Shown here: positions 1 through 7,950 of the stretch, one piece after another
Position numbering within the stretch: position 1 is the first letter of the stretch
Layout: each line of letters begins with the position of its first letter
From: GCA-001856825 sp038729485
GTDB lineage: Archaea; Thermoplasmatota; Thermoplasmata; Thermoplasmatales; GCA-001856825
Assembly (NCBI GenBank): GCA_038729485.1
Contig: JAVYRX010000021.1
Coordinates: 1-10,075, forward strand
Reading direction: 5' to 3'
DNA length: 10,075 bases
Made by a program: the position numbers and the translations under genes
Notes under the pieces: model-generated
Seen by the model: only the letters and a program-made list of their open reading frames with translations
What the model was told of the DNA's origin: nothing
Database searches by the model: none

Positions 1-347
1 CCCTTGTATCGCACAGCATAGCTTCAATGTGGCCATGATTTTTCAATCATGGAAATCACCCTAAACCTGATGACATCACTAACGAACCAGTGGGGCTTCA
101 ATGTGGCCATGATTTTTCAATCATGGAAATCGGAATCAAACATCGCAGGGAAGAGGGGAAATGCTGAGCTTCAATGTGGCCATGATTTTTCAATCATGGA
201 AATTTGAATGTAGACTTCACTATTAGCGACGCTGATAGTGCTTCAATGTGGCCATGATTTTTCAATCATGGAAATTTCCCTGTGCCATTCCAGATATTCG
301 CGCTCTGACTGGCTTCAATGTGGCCATGATTTTTCAATCATGGAAAT
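1..347 (-). CRISPR. CRISPR array, leader-proximal part, truncated at the left edge
   Basis: Five identical 36-bp repeats lie at 21-56, 95-130, 168-203, 240-275 and 312-347. The four complete spacers are 57-94 (38 bp), 131-167 (37), 204-239 (36) and 276-311 (36). Bases 1-20 are the end of a fifth spacer, so the array continues outside the window. Read on the minus strand, each repeat starts ATTTCCATGATT, has a GAAA loop, then AATCATGG, and ends CCACATTGAAGC. The 8-bp arms pair perfectly. The 3' end ATTGAAGC resembles the ATTGAAA(C/G) end of many type I repeats, which become the 8-nt 5' handle of crRNA. This, the minus-strand cas operon and the position of cas2 place the leader on the right and transcription towards position 1. 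No repeat is degenerate, as expected for the young end of an array. No spacer was seen to match elsewhere in the window. Confidence 0.98.
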
Positions 348-674
348 GGGTATAAATACTTGTCCTGCGTAGCGCATGAATATTATCCGCAATTTTCAGA
401 CAAATACGAACAATGTCTGGTTCAAGTATACGAGAGGTCAACGGCGATGGAGGTAATCTTTAGGTCATTAAGGTGCAAGGCTTCATCGAAAGTGCTTAAC
501 TGCTTCTTTTGTGCCATTCGAGTGGACTCCAAGGTTTTGTCACCGCATATGCTCTCGCTAATCAACGGTAATATTATCGATAATGGTGAGATCTTGACTC
601 CAACCACCCGTTTATGGGGACGTTTTCACCACTACCGCGAGCAAACCCTCAAGCTTGCTGGAATGACTTAACAC
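348..674 (-). promoter_or_regulatory. CRISPR leader between cas2 and the array
   Basis: These 327 bp separate the cas2 stop from the first repeat and hold no recognisable gene. Leaders lie on the side where new spacers enter and contain the array promoter and integration signals. The sequence shows a TATA-like element touching the repeat (351-358), an inverted repeat with 6-bp arms at 397-402 and 414-419, a perfect 12-bp palindrome ATTATCGATAAT at 573-584, and the 9-mer AATATTATC at both 379-387 and 570-578. No T-rich terminator was seen after cas2, so read-through from the operon into the array is possible. A plus-strand frame is open from a TTG at 360 to 671, but it matches no known protein and is probably chance. 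The leader role is inferred from position; its true length is unknown. Confidence 0.75.
351..358 (-). promoter_or_regulatory. TATA-like element at the leader-repeat junction
   Basis: On the minus strand the sequence reads ACAAGTATTTATACCC directly before the first repeat, with a purine-rich BRE-like stretch ahead of TTTATA. An archaeal start about 25 bp downstream would fall near 327-329, inside the first repeat and after the ascending stem arm. It could be the array promoter, but TATA boxes are nearly symmetric, so it could also fire rightwards, antisense to the leader. A promoter further upstream is equally possible. Confidence 0.4.
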
Positions 675-965
675 TCAAAATATTATGGAGTTTCTTTCCT
701 CTACCTCCTTGGTTTGCCCTATCATACTGATTTTCCGCCTGAGGTTGGCCTCTGCTGATCCTAAGTCCACTATAACAACACTATCCTCAGTCATACTGAT
801 TATCTCCGTTAAATCCGAAACCAATATTGCTTTCTCCTTATCAGACAATTCGCATAAGAACATTGAGTACTGGAGTGGATTTCCAAAACCGCGCATCTTA
901 TTAAATACCATCCTTAAGCGCTTGGGTTCCCGGATATCATATGAAACAATGTATCGTTTCCTCAT
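675..965 (-). CDS. cas2: Cas2, CRISPR adaptation protein
   Basis: A 96-residue protein, the usual Cas2 length. Cas2 dimerises and bridges two Cas1 dimers to form the integrase that inserts prespacers at the leader-repeat junction. The N-terminus, RYIVSYDIREPKRLRMV, is the first strand of the ferredoxin-like fold with the conserved Asp at residue 10. The region around residues 26-38 (GFGNPLQYSMFLC) matches the 'G..vQ.SvF.c' segment of the family. The ATG at 965 lies 3 bp after the cas4-cas1 stop. It is preceded by the Shine-Dalgarno GAGGT at 971-975 with 5-nt spacing, which fixes the start. It is the last gene of the operon and the one nearest the leader, a common arrangement. Nothing in it looks broken. 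Confidence 0.96.
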   Translation of the reverse strand: MRKRYIVSYDIREPKRLRMVFNKMRGFGNPLQYSMFLCELSDKEKAILVSDLTEIISMTEDSVVIVDLGSAEANLRRKISMIGQTKEVEERNSIIF

Positions 966-968
966 TGG

Positions 969-2648
969 CTACCTCGTAACAAATGGGGGATACTCGGGAA
1001 TCTCACCATTCAACAGCCTGCCCACCATTCTGGTTTGAACCTCAAAAATGCGACGATAACTTAACGAATAATCAAATATGGGATGTTTTATCAGGTTATC
1101 GAGCCTTCTTTCATAGGCAGATATTAACTTCTTTCTGCCTACGGAGTTGAAGGACACAGCAGATCCACTTTTAATAAAGTCTCTAGCAGTTATCTCCCCA
1201 TTATTTATAACGGAGATTGCAACCGAATCGCATATGATTGGTCTGAATTCCTCCATGAGATCAAGGGCGAGTGCAGGTTTTCCGTACTTAGGTCTGTGAA
1301 AAAATCCTAGGTAAGGATCCATACCAACGGTGAGAATAGAGACCGTAAAATCCTTTGTGAGTAGTGCATATAAATATGAAAGACATGCATTTACAGGGTC
1401 CCTTGGTGGCCTTCTGTTTCTTCCTTCTAACTCGAAGTCAAAATCATTTCCCTGAACTTTAATCATGTCTGTAAAGTGCCGATAATATATTCGTCCTGCA
1501 AGCCCCTCAATTCCGAGGAGTTCTTCCGGGTTTCTGGCCATGGTTGCCCTTAAAGCCAGTTTACTCATCTGATCCAAAGCAGTTTTTGCTCTATTATTTC
1601 CATTTCGCCTAAGTATTGTCCTGCAATTTTTAATCTTACCCTCAATGAATTTTACTGCCAGTTTCATTGACTCTCCGGGATCAGTGGCCACTGAGTATTG
1701 CCGTATTCTCAAACCGACGTTCTTGTGCGACATCCCATGTGTTATGCCATCAAACCACCCACCCGTAGAGAAATAACAGATCGGTATGTTTCTGCTGCAC
1801 AATTCCCGTATTGTCTGAGTGGATATCTGCACATTGCCGAAGAGAGAGAGGCTGGCGAGCCCCATTATTTTTGAACTTCCAAGCGTTTCCCCATCCCTCT
1901 TTATAACCAGTTCTTCGTTTCTTTTGCTTATTACCGCCCCCTGTTCCTGGACATACATTGGAAATAAATCTTGCCTGGCCGGGTAAAGTCTCCGGACCTC
2001 CGATGATTCATTATTTTTTTCTGATAGATTAAGGGAATTTATCTCATCTGGAAGGCAGATGGCTACCAGAGAACATTTCACACATTTGTGGCTGTCAATT
2101 AGAGGGGGAGGCGTAATACCGGAAGATGCTATGGTCTTTGCTTTCTGTACCTCCTCTTTTACCCATTCTATCATTCCATCGTCAACTGAAAGGAAAATTC
2201 TTTCCTTAGACCCGGAATAATACAGAATTCCCCCGTTACATTTGTACCCATTCTCCCTTAGTATCATGACCTGTGCTGTGAGTTGTGCCTTATCGCTCTC
2301 CCATATCCCGTGAGTTAAGTCTGGAGCCTTTCCTTTTTTATACTCAACAGGAAAAACGTTTCCCTCTTTGCCCTCAACCAAGTCCATTCTAGCAATAAGA
2401 CCACTATATTGCCCAGAGAGCAAAACAGAAGTTGCACGAATGTCCATTTCGGAACTAAGGTCATTAGCCTCTGGGAGCGTCCCAGTCTTCATATCTACTC
2501 TCCTATGTTTAACTCTTCCTTCTATTGTGTCGTTGGAATCTTCGAAATCACCTCCCACATATTCCATGTAGAACAATCTATGGCAATATACGAATTCATT
2601 AAGCATTCTGGCAGGAAGCATATCTGAATCATCTTGAGGAGGATTCAT
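969..2648 (-). CDS. cas4-cas1: Cas4-Cas1 fusion, spacer acquisition nuclease/integrase
   Basis: A 559-residue fusion of Cas4 (about 1-205) and Cas1 (about 220-559), typical of type I-G loci. Cas4 trims prespacers and checks the PAM; Cas1 is the integrase. The Cas4 part has the RecB-family residues His48, Asp89, Glu102 and Lys104 (PVEYKKGK). It also has four cysteines placed for an iron-sulfur cluster: Cys22 (NEFVYCHRLFY) and Cys189, Cys192, Cys198 (HKCVKCSLVAIC). The Cas1 part has Glu381 (LGIEGLAGRIYY), His451 (GFFHRPKYGKPAL) and the DLMEEFRP motif with Asp463 and Glu466, so its metal site looks complete. The start is placed at ATG 2648 because it overlaps the previous stop as ATGA, suggesting coupled translation. 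A GTG at 2657 would add three residues. Both domains appear intact, so the locus should be able to acquire spacers. Confidence 0.95.
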   Translation of the reverse strand: MNPPQDDSDMLPARMLNEFVYCHRLFYMEYVGGDFEDSNDTIEGRVKHRRVDMKTGTLPEANDLSSEMDIRATSVLLSGQYSGLIARMDLVEGKEGNVFPVEYKKGKAPDLTHGIWESDKAQLTAQVMILRENGYKCNGGILYYSGSKERIFLSVDDGMIEWVKEEVQKAKTIASSGITPPPLIDSHKCVKCSLVAICLPDEINSLNLSEKNNESSEVRRLYPARQDLFPMYVQEQGAVISKRNEELVIKRDGETLGSSKIMGLASLSLFGNVQISTQTIRELCSRNIPICYFSTGGWFDGITHGMSHKNVGLRIRQYSVATDPGESMKLAVKFIEGKIKNCRTILRRNGNNRAKTALDQMSKLALRATMARNPEELLGIEGLAGRIYYRHFTDMIKVQGNDFDFELEGRNRRPPRDPVNACLSYLYALLTKDFTVSILTVGMDPYLGFFHRPKYGKPALALDLMEEFRPIICDSVAISVINNGEITARDFIKSGSAVSFNSVGRKKLISAYERRLDNLIKHPIFDYSLSYRRIFEVQTRMVGRLLNGEIPEYPPFVTR

Positions 2649-3595
2649 GTCGACCACACTACTGAAGAGGGCCTGAATATGAAATAGCCCTTTCCAAATT
2701 CCATTCTCTCAGCAGCATATACTGCAAATACACCTCTTCTAATCAAAGTGGACTTTCCGGATATTGTATCATAAAGTTCAGGGGAAGATAAAAGAGACTT
2801 CAGCGCGTCAATAGTTATTGGGGAATCCCAAAGCGGCCAGAAGAATTTGTTGTTAAATTTACCCTGCCCTGAGAATCCAACAGTCGCAAGCTTTCCATTC
2901 GGAAGGGCAATGGTAGGGAACATAGGTAGAGACTCGGACGCGAGATACACTGCTCCTTTGACACAGCTTGGTCTTTCCGAAGTTGGAGCTTTCTCACCAT
3001 AAGCATAGAGTCGCTCAGTTGATGGGTCCCATCCAAGTGAATGAAATGGGTCCCGATACATCCAGGGGCCGAAAATAGCTTCGTGCAATGCCTGGATCGT
3101 GCCTTTCTTCATAGAAACAGAGATTTCGGAGAGTATTTTGAGAAACTTTTGTTGCCCCGATGTCATGTAAAATAGAGTGGGCTTGACAAGTTTCTTAGAC
3201 TGATCAACAATAACTTCGGAACCAAAGGCCGCGAGCCAATCTACCCACTCCCTATTATTATAGCTAGAATTCTCAAGTTTGCTGATTATCATATCTCGGA
3301 AGATTTCTGGTTTTACCCTTACATCAAAATCATCACTCCACTCAAAGTATTCAGTCTTTTTTTCACCGATATGGTTAGCCAGTTTTTCCACCAGTGTCTC
3401 TTCATCAATCTCACCAGGAACTACAATCTCTGCAATTGGTTCATCCAGAAAAAATCCATCTATAGTTTTCTGTTGCCAGAAAACTTTTGCACCCTCCAGA
3501 TCGGGTATCTCCTGACATAACGTTAAAATACCGTACAAAGCGAGTACACCAAGGGGAGAGCTACCAGTTATGCCTGTCAGTCGAACGCTGCTCAT
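2645..3595 (-). CDS. Small Cas8-like protein of type I-G (putative large subunit)
   Basis: A 316-residue protein placed between cas3 and cas4-cas1. The N-terminus, LTGITGSSPLGVLALYGIL (residues 6-24), resembles the 'G..PLg.lkalGvLr' opening of Csx17 and related Cas8-type proteins. Other motif-like stretches are WLAAFGSE (120-127), SGQQKFLKIL (146-155), FGPWMYRDP (175-183), SLGWDP (186-191), ESLPMFPT (221-228), WPLWDSP (253-259) and an aromatic C-terminus with YFIFRP (304-309). Cas8 subunits read the PAM and recruit Cas3. No other candidate for that role exists in the operon, so the assignment rests mainly on context. Csx17 is usually about twice as long, so this may be a reduced form, or a separate small family accompanying cas3 in I-G loci. 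The start is ATG 3595, 4 bp after the cas3 stop, with GGGAGG at 3606-3611. The 3' end overlaps cas4-cas1 by 4 bp. Confidence 0.65.
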   Translation of the reverse strand: MSSVRLTGITGSSPLGVLALYGILTLCQEIPDLEGAKVFWQQKTIDGFFLDEPIAEIVVPGEIDEETLVEKLANHIGEKKTEYFEWSDDFDVRVKPEIFRDMIISKLENSSYNNREWVDWLAAFGSEVIVDQSKKLVKPTLFYMTSGQQKFLKILSEISVSMKKGTIQALHEAIFGPWMYRDPFHSLGWDPSTERLYAYGEKAPTSERPSCVKGAVYLASESLPMFPTIALPNGKLATVGFSGQGKFNNKFFWPLWDSPITIDALKSLLSSPELYDTISGKSTLIRRGVFAVYAAERMEFGKGYFIFRPSSVVWST

Positions 3596-3599
3596 TTAC

Positions 3600-6515
3600 T
3601 TAATTCCTCCCGGTGTAGCTACTTGAAGCTTTATGGTCCGCCAACCTGACAAGTGTTTCCAAATATGCAAGGCCCCAGTAACCATACTTTCTTGTTAGAC
3701 CCCAGAATAATTCAGGCCATCCAGAGTCAATTCTGTCCATACCATGAACTCCCACAAAATGCACCGGCTCATTGTCGAAGTCAAAGTTTATTTCTTCAAT
3801 TCCCTGGTCTTTTACGGAGTTATGAAGAGGTCTCCCCCTGCCATGATGTGTCCCGACAAGGTACAATACCAGATCTTTATCATGAGCCTCTGCCACAAGG
3901 TTTTTGTTAGAGCGTATCATTGCAGCCGAATAACTTTCGTGTCTAAGTCCCCTAGGGAAACCTGAACTTTCACGTGCCCTTTTTATAGAAACAAAGTCAT
4001 TTGCAATCAGCTCTCCGGATTTAGCAAGAAGTTCATCATCATTGTTGGAGGTAACTCCGCCCCTCAACCATGCTTGAAACCGCGGGTCTGCCTTTCCTAT
4101 GTCATGAAGTTTGCCAGAAAGTGCCAAGTCAAATTTGAAGTTTTGACCGAGTCCAGCGTTTGACGCAAACTTTTGAGCAATTTTTGAAACATCTATGCTG
4201 TGTTCTAGAAGTCCAATTGGTCGAATAAGAGATGAGGAATCGTCATCGTCTGTAAATTCAAGAGCTTCCCCACTGTCAGAACTTACAAAGACAAAACCCC
4301 ACGGAGAAACACTATCTGGGTACACTTCTACTTTGTAGTTTGTTTTCAATTTAGAAAGAATGTCTAAGAATTCGTCGTTAAGGCCGGCTAAGTTAACGAT
4401 ACAATCCAGCATTTCATCGCAAATGTCATAAATATCTTCGTCTGCTAAGTATTTTGCAATAGCCCTATCTATGATATCAGCTGCAAGCTTCTCATTTTCA
4501 GAAGCCTCTGGTTTAAACCATTGTTTAACAAGGCTTTTACTGAACCTCATGACAGTGTTTCTTCTTTCTATATTCCTCACGATTTCGGCAATGTCCTTAA
4601 CTGGATTTTGTTCCCTTGGGTTCCATCCAAACCGGTCTAAGCCACCGTACGAAGATGGGATAACAATTACATCACCAGGAGATATGTCTGCCGGGTCTTG
4701 TAATATTTCACTTTCGTCAGGACCCCCCCATCTAAGAACATATTTTCCGTTAGTTTTACTACTGATTCTCTCAGGTGTTCCATTACCTTCTATGTCTGCA
4801 ATAACCAGCGATTCCTGATTATAAAGGAAGGATCTCAGTGCGCCTACCGGTATAGATATGGCCTCGCCCTCTGCTGGGGGAATAGACGCAACAGCCAATA
4901 TGACATCGGAGTATTGACCAGCCTTGACGTATGCAGGAATATCAGCACGCCAGATTACCTGTACGTCTTCAGGCTGTGTGCCGATTCCATGCAGATAGAA
5001 AGGTACATAGGGGCGAATTTCAGGGGGCGGAAATGTTTGCACGAGTAAATCCATGTGTGAAGGCATCAATATCGGTGAGGGGGGGTTAGGTGAGACTAGT
5101 TTTTTCATAGATTCATAGTCTGGCCTAATTTTATCAAATGCTAAAATCCCCATGTCAATAGACATCCTATGCTTCATTTTTGTCGCATTTTTTTCTAGCC
5201 ACTTCCATGTTTCTGAAGTGGCTTCACCATAGACATAATCCTTGGGAATCTGTTTTCCGGAAACTTCTCTCATAATGATACCGCGCGAGAATGTGTTGTT
5301 TCCAATCCTGTTGAGTCTACCGAAGCGTTGTTGGAGCGCGTCTATTGGTGCAGCCTCCGTTACAAGACCATCGAAATCAATATCTGCACCCACCTCGATT
5401 GTCTGGGTAGACACGACAAAAAGTGATTTTTCATTACTTGTTGGTTTCCTTCCTACACGGATCCTAGGGAAGTATTCTTTAATAAGTAGATCACGCTCGT
5501 AAGATCTATTGCGCCCGGTAAGCAGAACGACATCATAACCTTCAAAAGATTTTAGATAACTAAAGATAAACCTCGCAGTTGAAACTGTGTTTGCTACAAT
5601 GCCTATTACTATCGGATATTCTGCTCTTTTACTCAGTTCTTCCATTAGTTCTTTTGATTTAAATGCCATATTTTTAGACAGGTAATCTTTTCCGTCACTG
5701 GAGTTATCGGATTTAATTGCAACAAGTTCCGCAGGTTTACTGCACTCTATCCGCTTCTTGAGTGTGCTGTTCTCCATGTCCGATCCATCCAAGCTAAAAA
5801 CAGAGCCTGTGGTTTTTGAAGGAGTTGCAGTCATCTCTACAAATTTAAGCGGCTTCGCCGTTCGGACGGCACTCCACTTTTCACTTTGGTATTTTTTAAC
5901 CTCAGCCAAAGTTTGCGAAAACTGTTGGGAAATATGTGCTTCATCAAGAATTATGAGATTGTCAACACCAACAAGAGCTGCATGTATAGGTCTCATTGAG
6001 TTACTAACACCGTATCCGCTAAACAACAATCTTGAACCTACCTGATCAACCGTTGAAAGGATAACGGTAGGTTTTAATGGATCTCGTATGAACGAGTCTT
6101 CTCTTGGCAGTCCTCCTCTTAGTCTTACGATGTCAAAAACGCCTTTTCCTTCTCCCCCATTTAACTTTCTGAGGTTATTAGCAATAAGAGCAAGCACACG
6201 GTTACCGGACATTGAATCTTCGAGGCAGCTTTTAATCCTCACTGACCGATCATAAGCCTCATCAACTATAATCCTCCGGTCAACGACGTATGTTATTCTT
6301 ACCGGGGCACTTCTCATCTCCGGTATGAGGTCGGCTTGTAGGGCAAGACTGAAGATCGCGATGTCAATCACTGAGGTCTTGCCCGATGAAGTCGGTAGTG
6401 ATATGGTCTCTGGCCACCCATTCGTGGATACCTCTCTTAACAGCCGAACTTGCCAAGGGAACGGTTCTACCCCATGGATCTCTTTGAAGAATGGTATAAA
6501 ATCATCAACTTTCAC
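3600..6515 (-). CDS. cas3: Cas3 helicase-nuclease, HD domain at the C-terminus (type I-G)
   Basis: A 971-residue protein: superfamily 2 helicase first, HD nuclease last, the order typical of I-G and opposite to most Cas3. Helicase motifs are Walker A PTSSGKTS (41-48), the conserved STVDQVGSRLLF block (154-165), DEAH (191-194), TATP (229-232), STQTIEVGADIDFD (369-382) and QQRFGRLNR (395-403). The HD domain carries EHSIDV (His772), LHDIGKADPRFQ (His804, Asp805), RHE (His859), THHGRGRP (His890, His891) and ADH (Asp960), so the metal-binding set appears complete. Cas3 is recruited to the target-bound complex and degrades the displaced strand. The start is placed at GTG 6515, 6 nt after GGGGGTG. 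The first in-frame TTG at 6605 would lie deep inside csb2 and add 30 residues that do not look conserved. With this start the gene overlaps the csb2 end by 11 bp. Confidence 0.95.
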   Translation of the reverse strand: MKVDDFIPFFKEIHGVEPFPWQVRLLREVSTNGWPETISLPTSSGKTSVIDIAIFSLALQADLIPEMRSAPVRITYVVDRRIIVDEAYDRSVRIKSCLEDSMSGNRVLALIANNLRKLNGGEGKGVFDIVRLRGGLPREDSFIRDPLKPTVILSTVDQVGSRLLFSGYGVSNSMRPIHAALVGVDNLIILDEAHISQQFSQTLAEVKKYQSEKWSAVRTAKPLKFVEMTATPSKTTGSVFSLDGSDMENSTLKKRIECSKPAELVAIKSDNSSDGKDYLSKNMAFKSKELMEELSKRAEYPIVIGIVANTVSTARFIFSYLKSFEGYDVVLLTGRNRSYERDLLIKEYFPRIRVGRKPTSNEKSLFVVSTQTIEVGADIDFDGLVTEAAPIDALQQRFGRLNRIGNNTFSRGIIMREVSGKQIPKDYVYGEATSETWKWLEKNATKMKHRMSIDMGILAFDKIRPDYESMKKLVSPNPPSPILMPSHMDLLVQTFPPPEIRPYVPFYLHGIGTQPEDVQVIWRADIPAYVKAGQYSDVILAVASIPPAEGEAISIPVGALRSFLYNQESLVIADIEGNGTPERISSKTNGKYVLRWGGPDESEILQDPADISPGDVIVIPSSYGGLDRFGWNPREQNPVKDIAEIVRNIERRNTVMRFSKSLVKQWFKPEASENEKLAADIIDRAIAKYLADEDIYDICDEMLDCIVNLAGLNDEFLDILSKLKTNYKVEVYPDSVSPWGFVFVSSDSGEALEFTDDDDSSSLIRPIGLLEHSIDVSKIAQKFASNAGLGQNFKFDLALSGKLHDIGKADPRFQAWLRGGVTSNNDDELLAKSGELIANDFVSIKRARESSGFPRGLRHESYSAAMIRSNKNLVAEAHDKDLVLYLVGTHHGRGRPLHNSVKDQGIEEINFDFDNEPVHFVGVHGMDRIDSGWPELFWGLTRKYGYWGLAYLETLVRLADHKASSSYTGRN

Positions 6516-7944
6516 CAAGAACACCCCCTTTCCAAGGAAGAAGTAACCCAAATCCAATGTACATGCCTGATCCCAATAGCACTGGACCCTTGATCGGTTG
6601 CCCAAATTTTATCCAGATGTGAGATACGATACGACCGGAATACTTTTCAGGCAATATAACTGCCGAGGATTTAGGAGATCCCCTAAAAAGGCTATCCTTG
6701 CCAATCCTGACTTCAACAGGCGGAGGCAAGCCACTGATGCGGCACATTTCCACTATCACTTTGCCTCCGTCTAGTCCTGTTCCAATCTTTCTTTTTTTCG
6801 GATGCTTACCCAAAATTAGAGGAGTAGCGCTTGCCCAAGTATAAGAATCGGATGTTCCTATGTAGGTCGTGCTTCTGATTGCTCTAGGGACTCGTTCTTC
6901 GTCCGCGGGTGCAATCCTCTTTAGATCAATCACCCCAACATCTCCAAGTGTAAGCCGATCGATCCTGGAACACGCTCTTTCCAGCTCCTTTATTATAAAA
7001 TCTGGAGTATCTACCGGTATCCAGATGCCGATACCCATAATGTGGCCATCAGCATACAAGTTACCCACATTGAGAAAGGGGGTAACAGCCATATGGGGAG
7101 CGTCTAAGGGGTCTCCATTAGCTTTATGCCCTGTAATTTCCTCGGGTACGGGATCCGGGTATTGACTGGTTACTGCCTTTTTCATGACATTTGAAATGAG
7201 GTATATGTATTCTGGGGGGATTTTCCGATGCTTTATCTGAAAAAGCGAGATGGATCGCATCTTGCTAGACACTGCATCTTGCTTTTGATCTTTCACCAAC
7301 GAGTAGGGAACAACCCTACCCAGCCGAGGCTGTTTGTAAGTACTCATTTTTCGGGCATTATAAATTTCCTCAAGATGTTGAAGTCGACCCCTTCCAGGTA
7401 CCCTTATGTAAAGGTCACCATATGGAGATGGTTCGAGATTAGGTTTTGGAGGATTATCGTCAACTCTTACTCTAACAGGTGACATTGAAGTGCCTAGATA
7501 GGTTACATTTTCCGCAATTTTTTGAAGTGAAATCAACTTAACCGGATCTATGTTGCTGCATTTCCAGACAAACCAAACTTCTGTACTGGACAATCCTATA
7601 GAGGGGAACCATCTGGGCTGCTTTTTCCTCCTTTCGGGCAAATTTGAATCATCATTAACCGGCACATAGAAACTTAGTTTGTTCCGCAGAGTGTTCCTCT
7701 GCTGAAATTCCTTTTCCGGTAGTTCCGCATAAATTTGTGGTGGATCCAAACTTTCCAGCCAGAGAAGAGCTTCTCTTCCATCTACTCCAATATCACCCTC
7801 TTCATAAGCAGCAACAAGTGCAGAAAAAAGCCGCGTAGGGTGAGGAGGCCATTCATTCTCATCTCTGTTTGTATTTGTCGAGGAAAAACTCCTTCCGAGC
7901 AGAAAATCTACTTCCAGCGAAAAGGTGTTTTGTTGACCTGACAA
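6505..7944 (-). CDS. csb2: Csb2, Cas5-Cas6 fusion of type I-G (crRNA processing)
   Basis: A 479-residue protein of the Csb2 (GSU0054-like, Cas5u6u) family. In I-G systems it takes both the Cas5 role of holding the crRNA 5' handle and the Cas6 role of cutting the repeat. Recognised family segments are WPPHPTRLFSALVAAY (32-47), YLGTSMSPVRV (149-159), and GHKANGDPLDAPHMAVTPF followed by LYADGHIMGIGIWIP (272-310) with His273, His284 and His301. Later come ATPLILGKHPKK (373-384) and a glycine-rich Cas6-like loop, GPVLLGSGMYIGFGLLLP (453-470). Which histidine is catalytic cannot be told from sequence alone. The start is TTG 7944, 6 bp after the csb1 stop, with GGAG at 7954-7957 and 9-nt spacing; no ATG or GTG fits better. 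The expected substrate is the repeat with the 8-bp stem in the array at the left of the window. Confidence 0.93.
   Translation of the reverse strand: MSGQQNTFSLEVDFLLGRSFSSTNTNRDENEWPPHPTRLFSALVAAYEEGDIGVDGREALLWLESLDPPQIYAELPEKEFQQRNTLRNKLSFYVPVNDDSNLPERRKKQPRWFPSIGLSSTEVWFVWKCSNIDPVKLISLQKIAENVTYLGTSMSPVRVRVDDNPPKPNLEPSPYGDLYIRVPGRGRLQHLEEIYNARKMSTYKQPRLGRVVPYSLVKDQKQDAVSSKMRSISLFQIKHRKIPPEYIYLISNVMKKAVTSQYPDPVPEEITGHKANGDPLDAPHMAVTPFLNVGNLYADGHIMGIGIWIPVDTPDFIIKELERACSRIDRLTLGDVGVIDLKRIAPADEERVPRAIRSTTYIGTSDSYTWASATPLILGKHPKKRKIGTGLDGGKVIVEMCRISGLPPPVEVRIGKDSLFRGSPKSSAVILPEKYSGRIVSHIWIKFGQPIKGPVLLGSGMYIGFGLLLPWKGGVLGES
6522..6528 (-). promoter_or_regulatory. Ribosome binding site deciding the cas3 start
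   Basis: The minus strand reads GGGGGTG, close to the GGAGGTG Shine-Dalgarno, 6 nt before GTG 6515. It lies within the last codons of csb2. An upstream in-frame GTG (6524) is itself part of this site, which argues for the second GTG. Confidence 0.6.
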
Positions 7945-7950
7945 TAAAGT

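Noticed and set aside
376..456. A 26-codon plus-strand ORF placed about 22 bp after the TATA-like element at 351-358
   Set aside because: It is too short to judge, has no recognisable product and is probably chance within the leader.
281..519. A shared 10-mer (TGTGCCATTC) between spacer 4 and the leader, as a possible self-match
   Set aside because: Identity does not extend beyond about 10 bases; a match of this length between a few hundred bases is plausible by chance.
640..659. Possible hairpin terminator after cas2 (AGCAA/TTGCT arms)
   Set aside because: The arms are only 5 bp and no T-run follows on the minus strand, so it does not support a terminator.
6516..6605. The 30-residue N-terminal extension of Cas3 from TTG 6605
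   Set aside because: It lies wholly within csb2, whereas the GTG at 6515 has a good Shine-Dalgarno site and begins at the conserved part.
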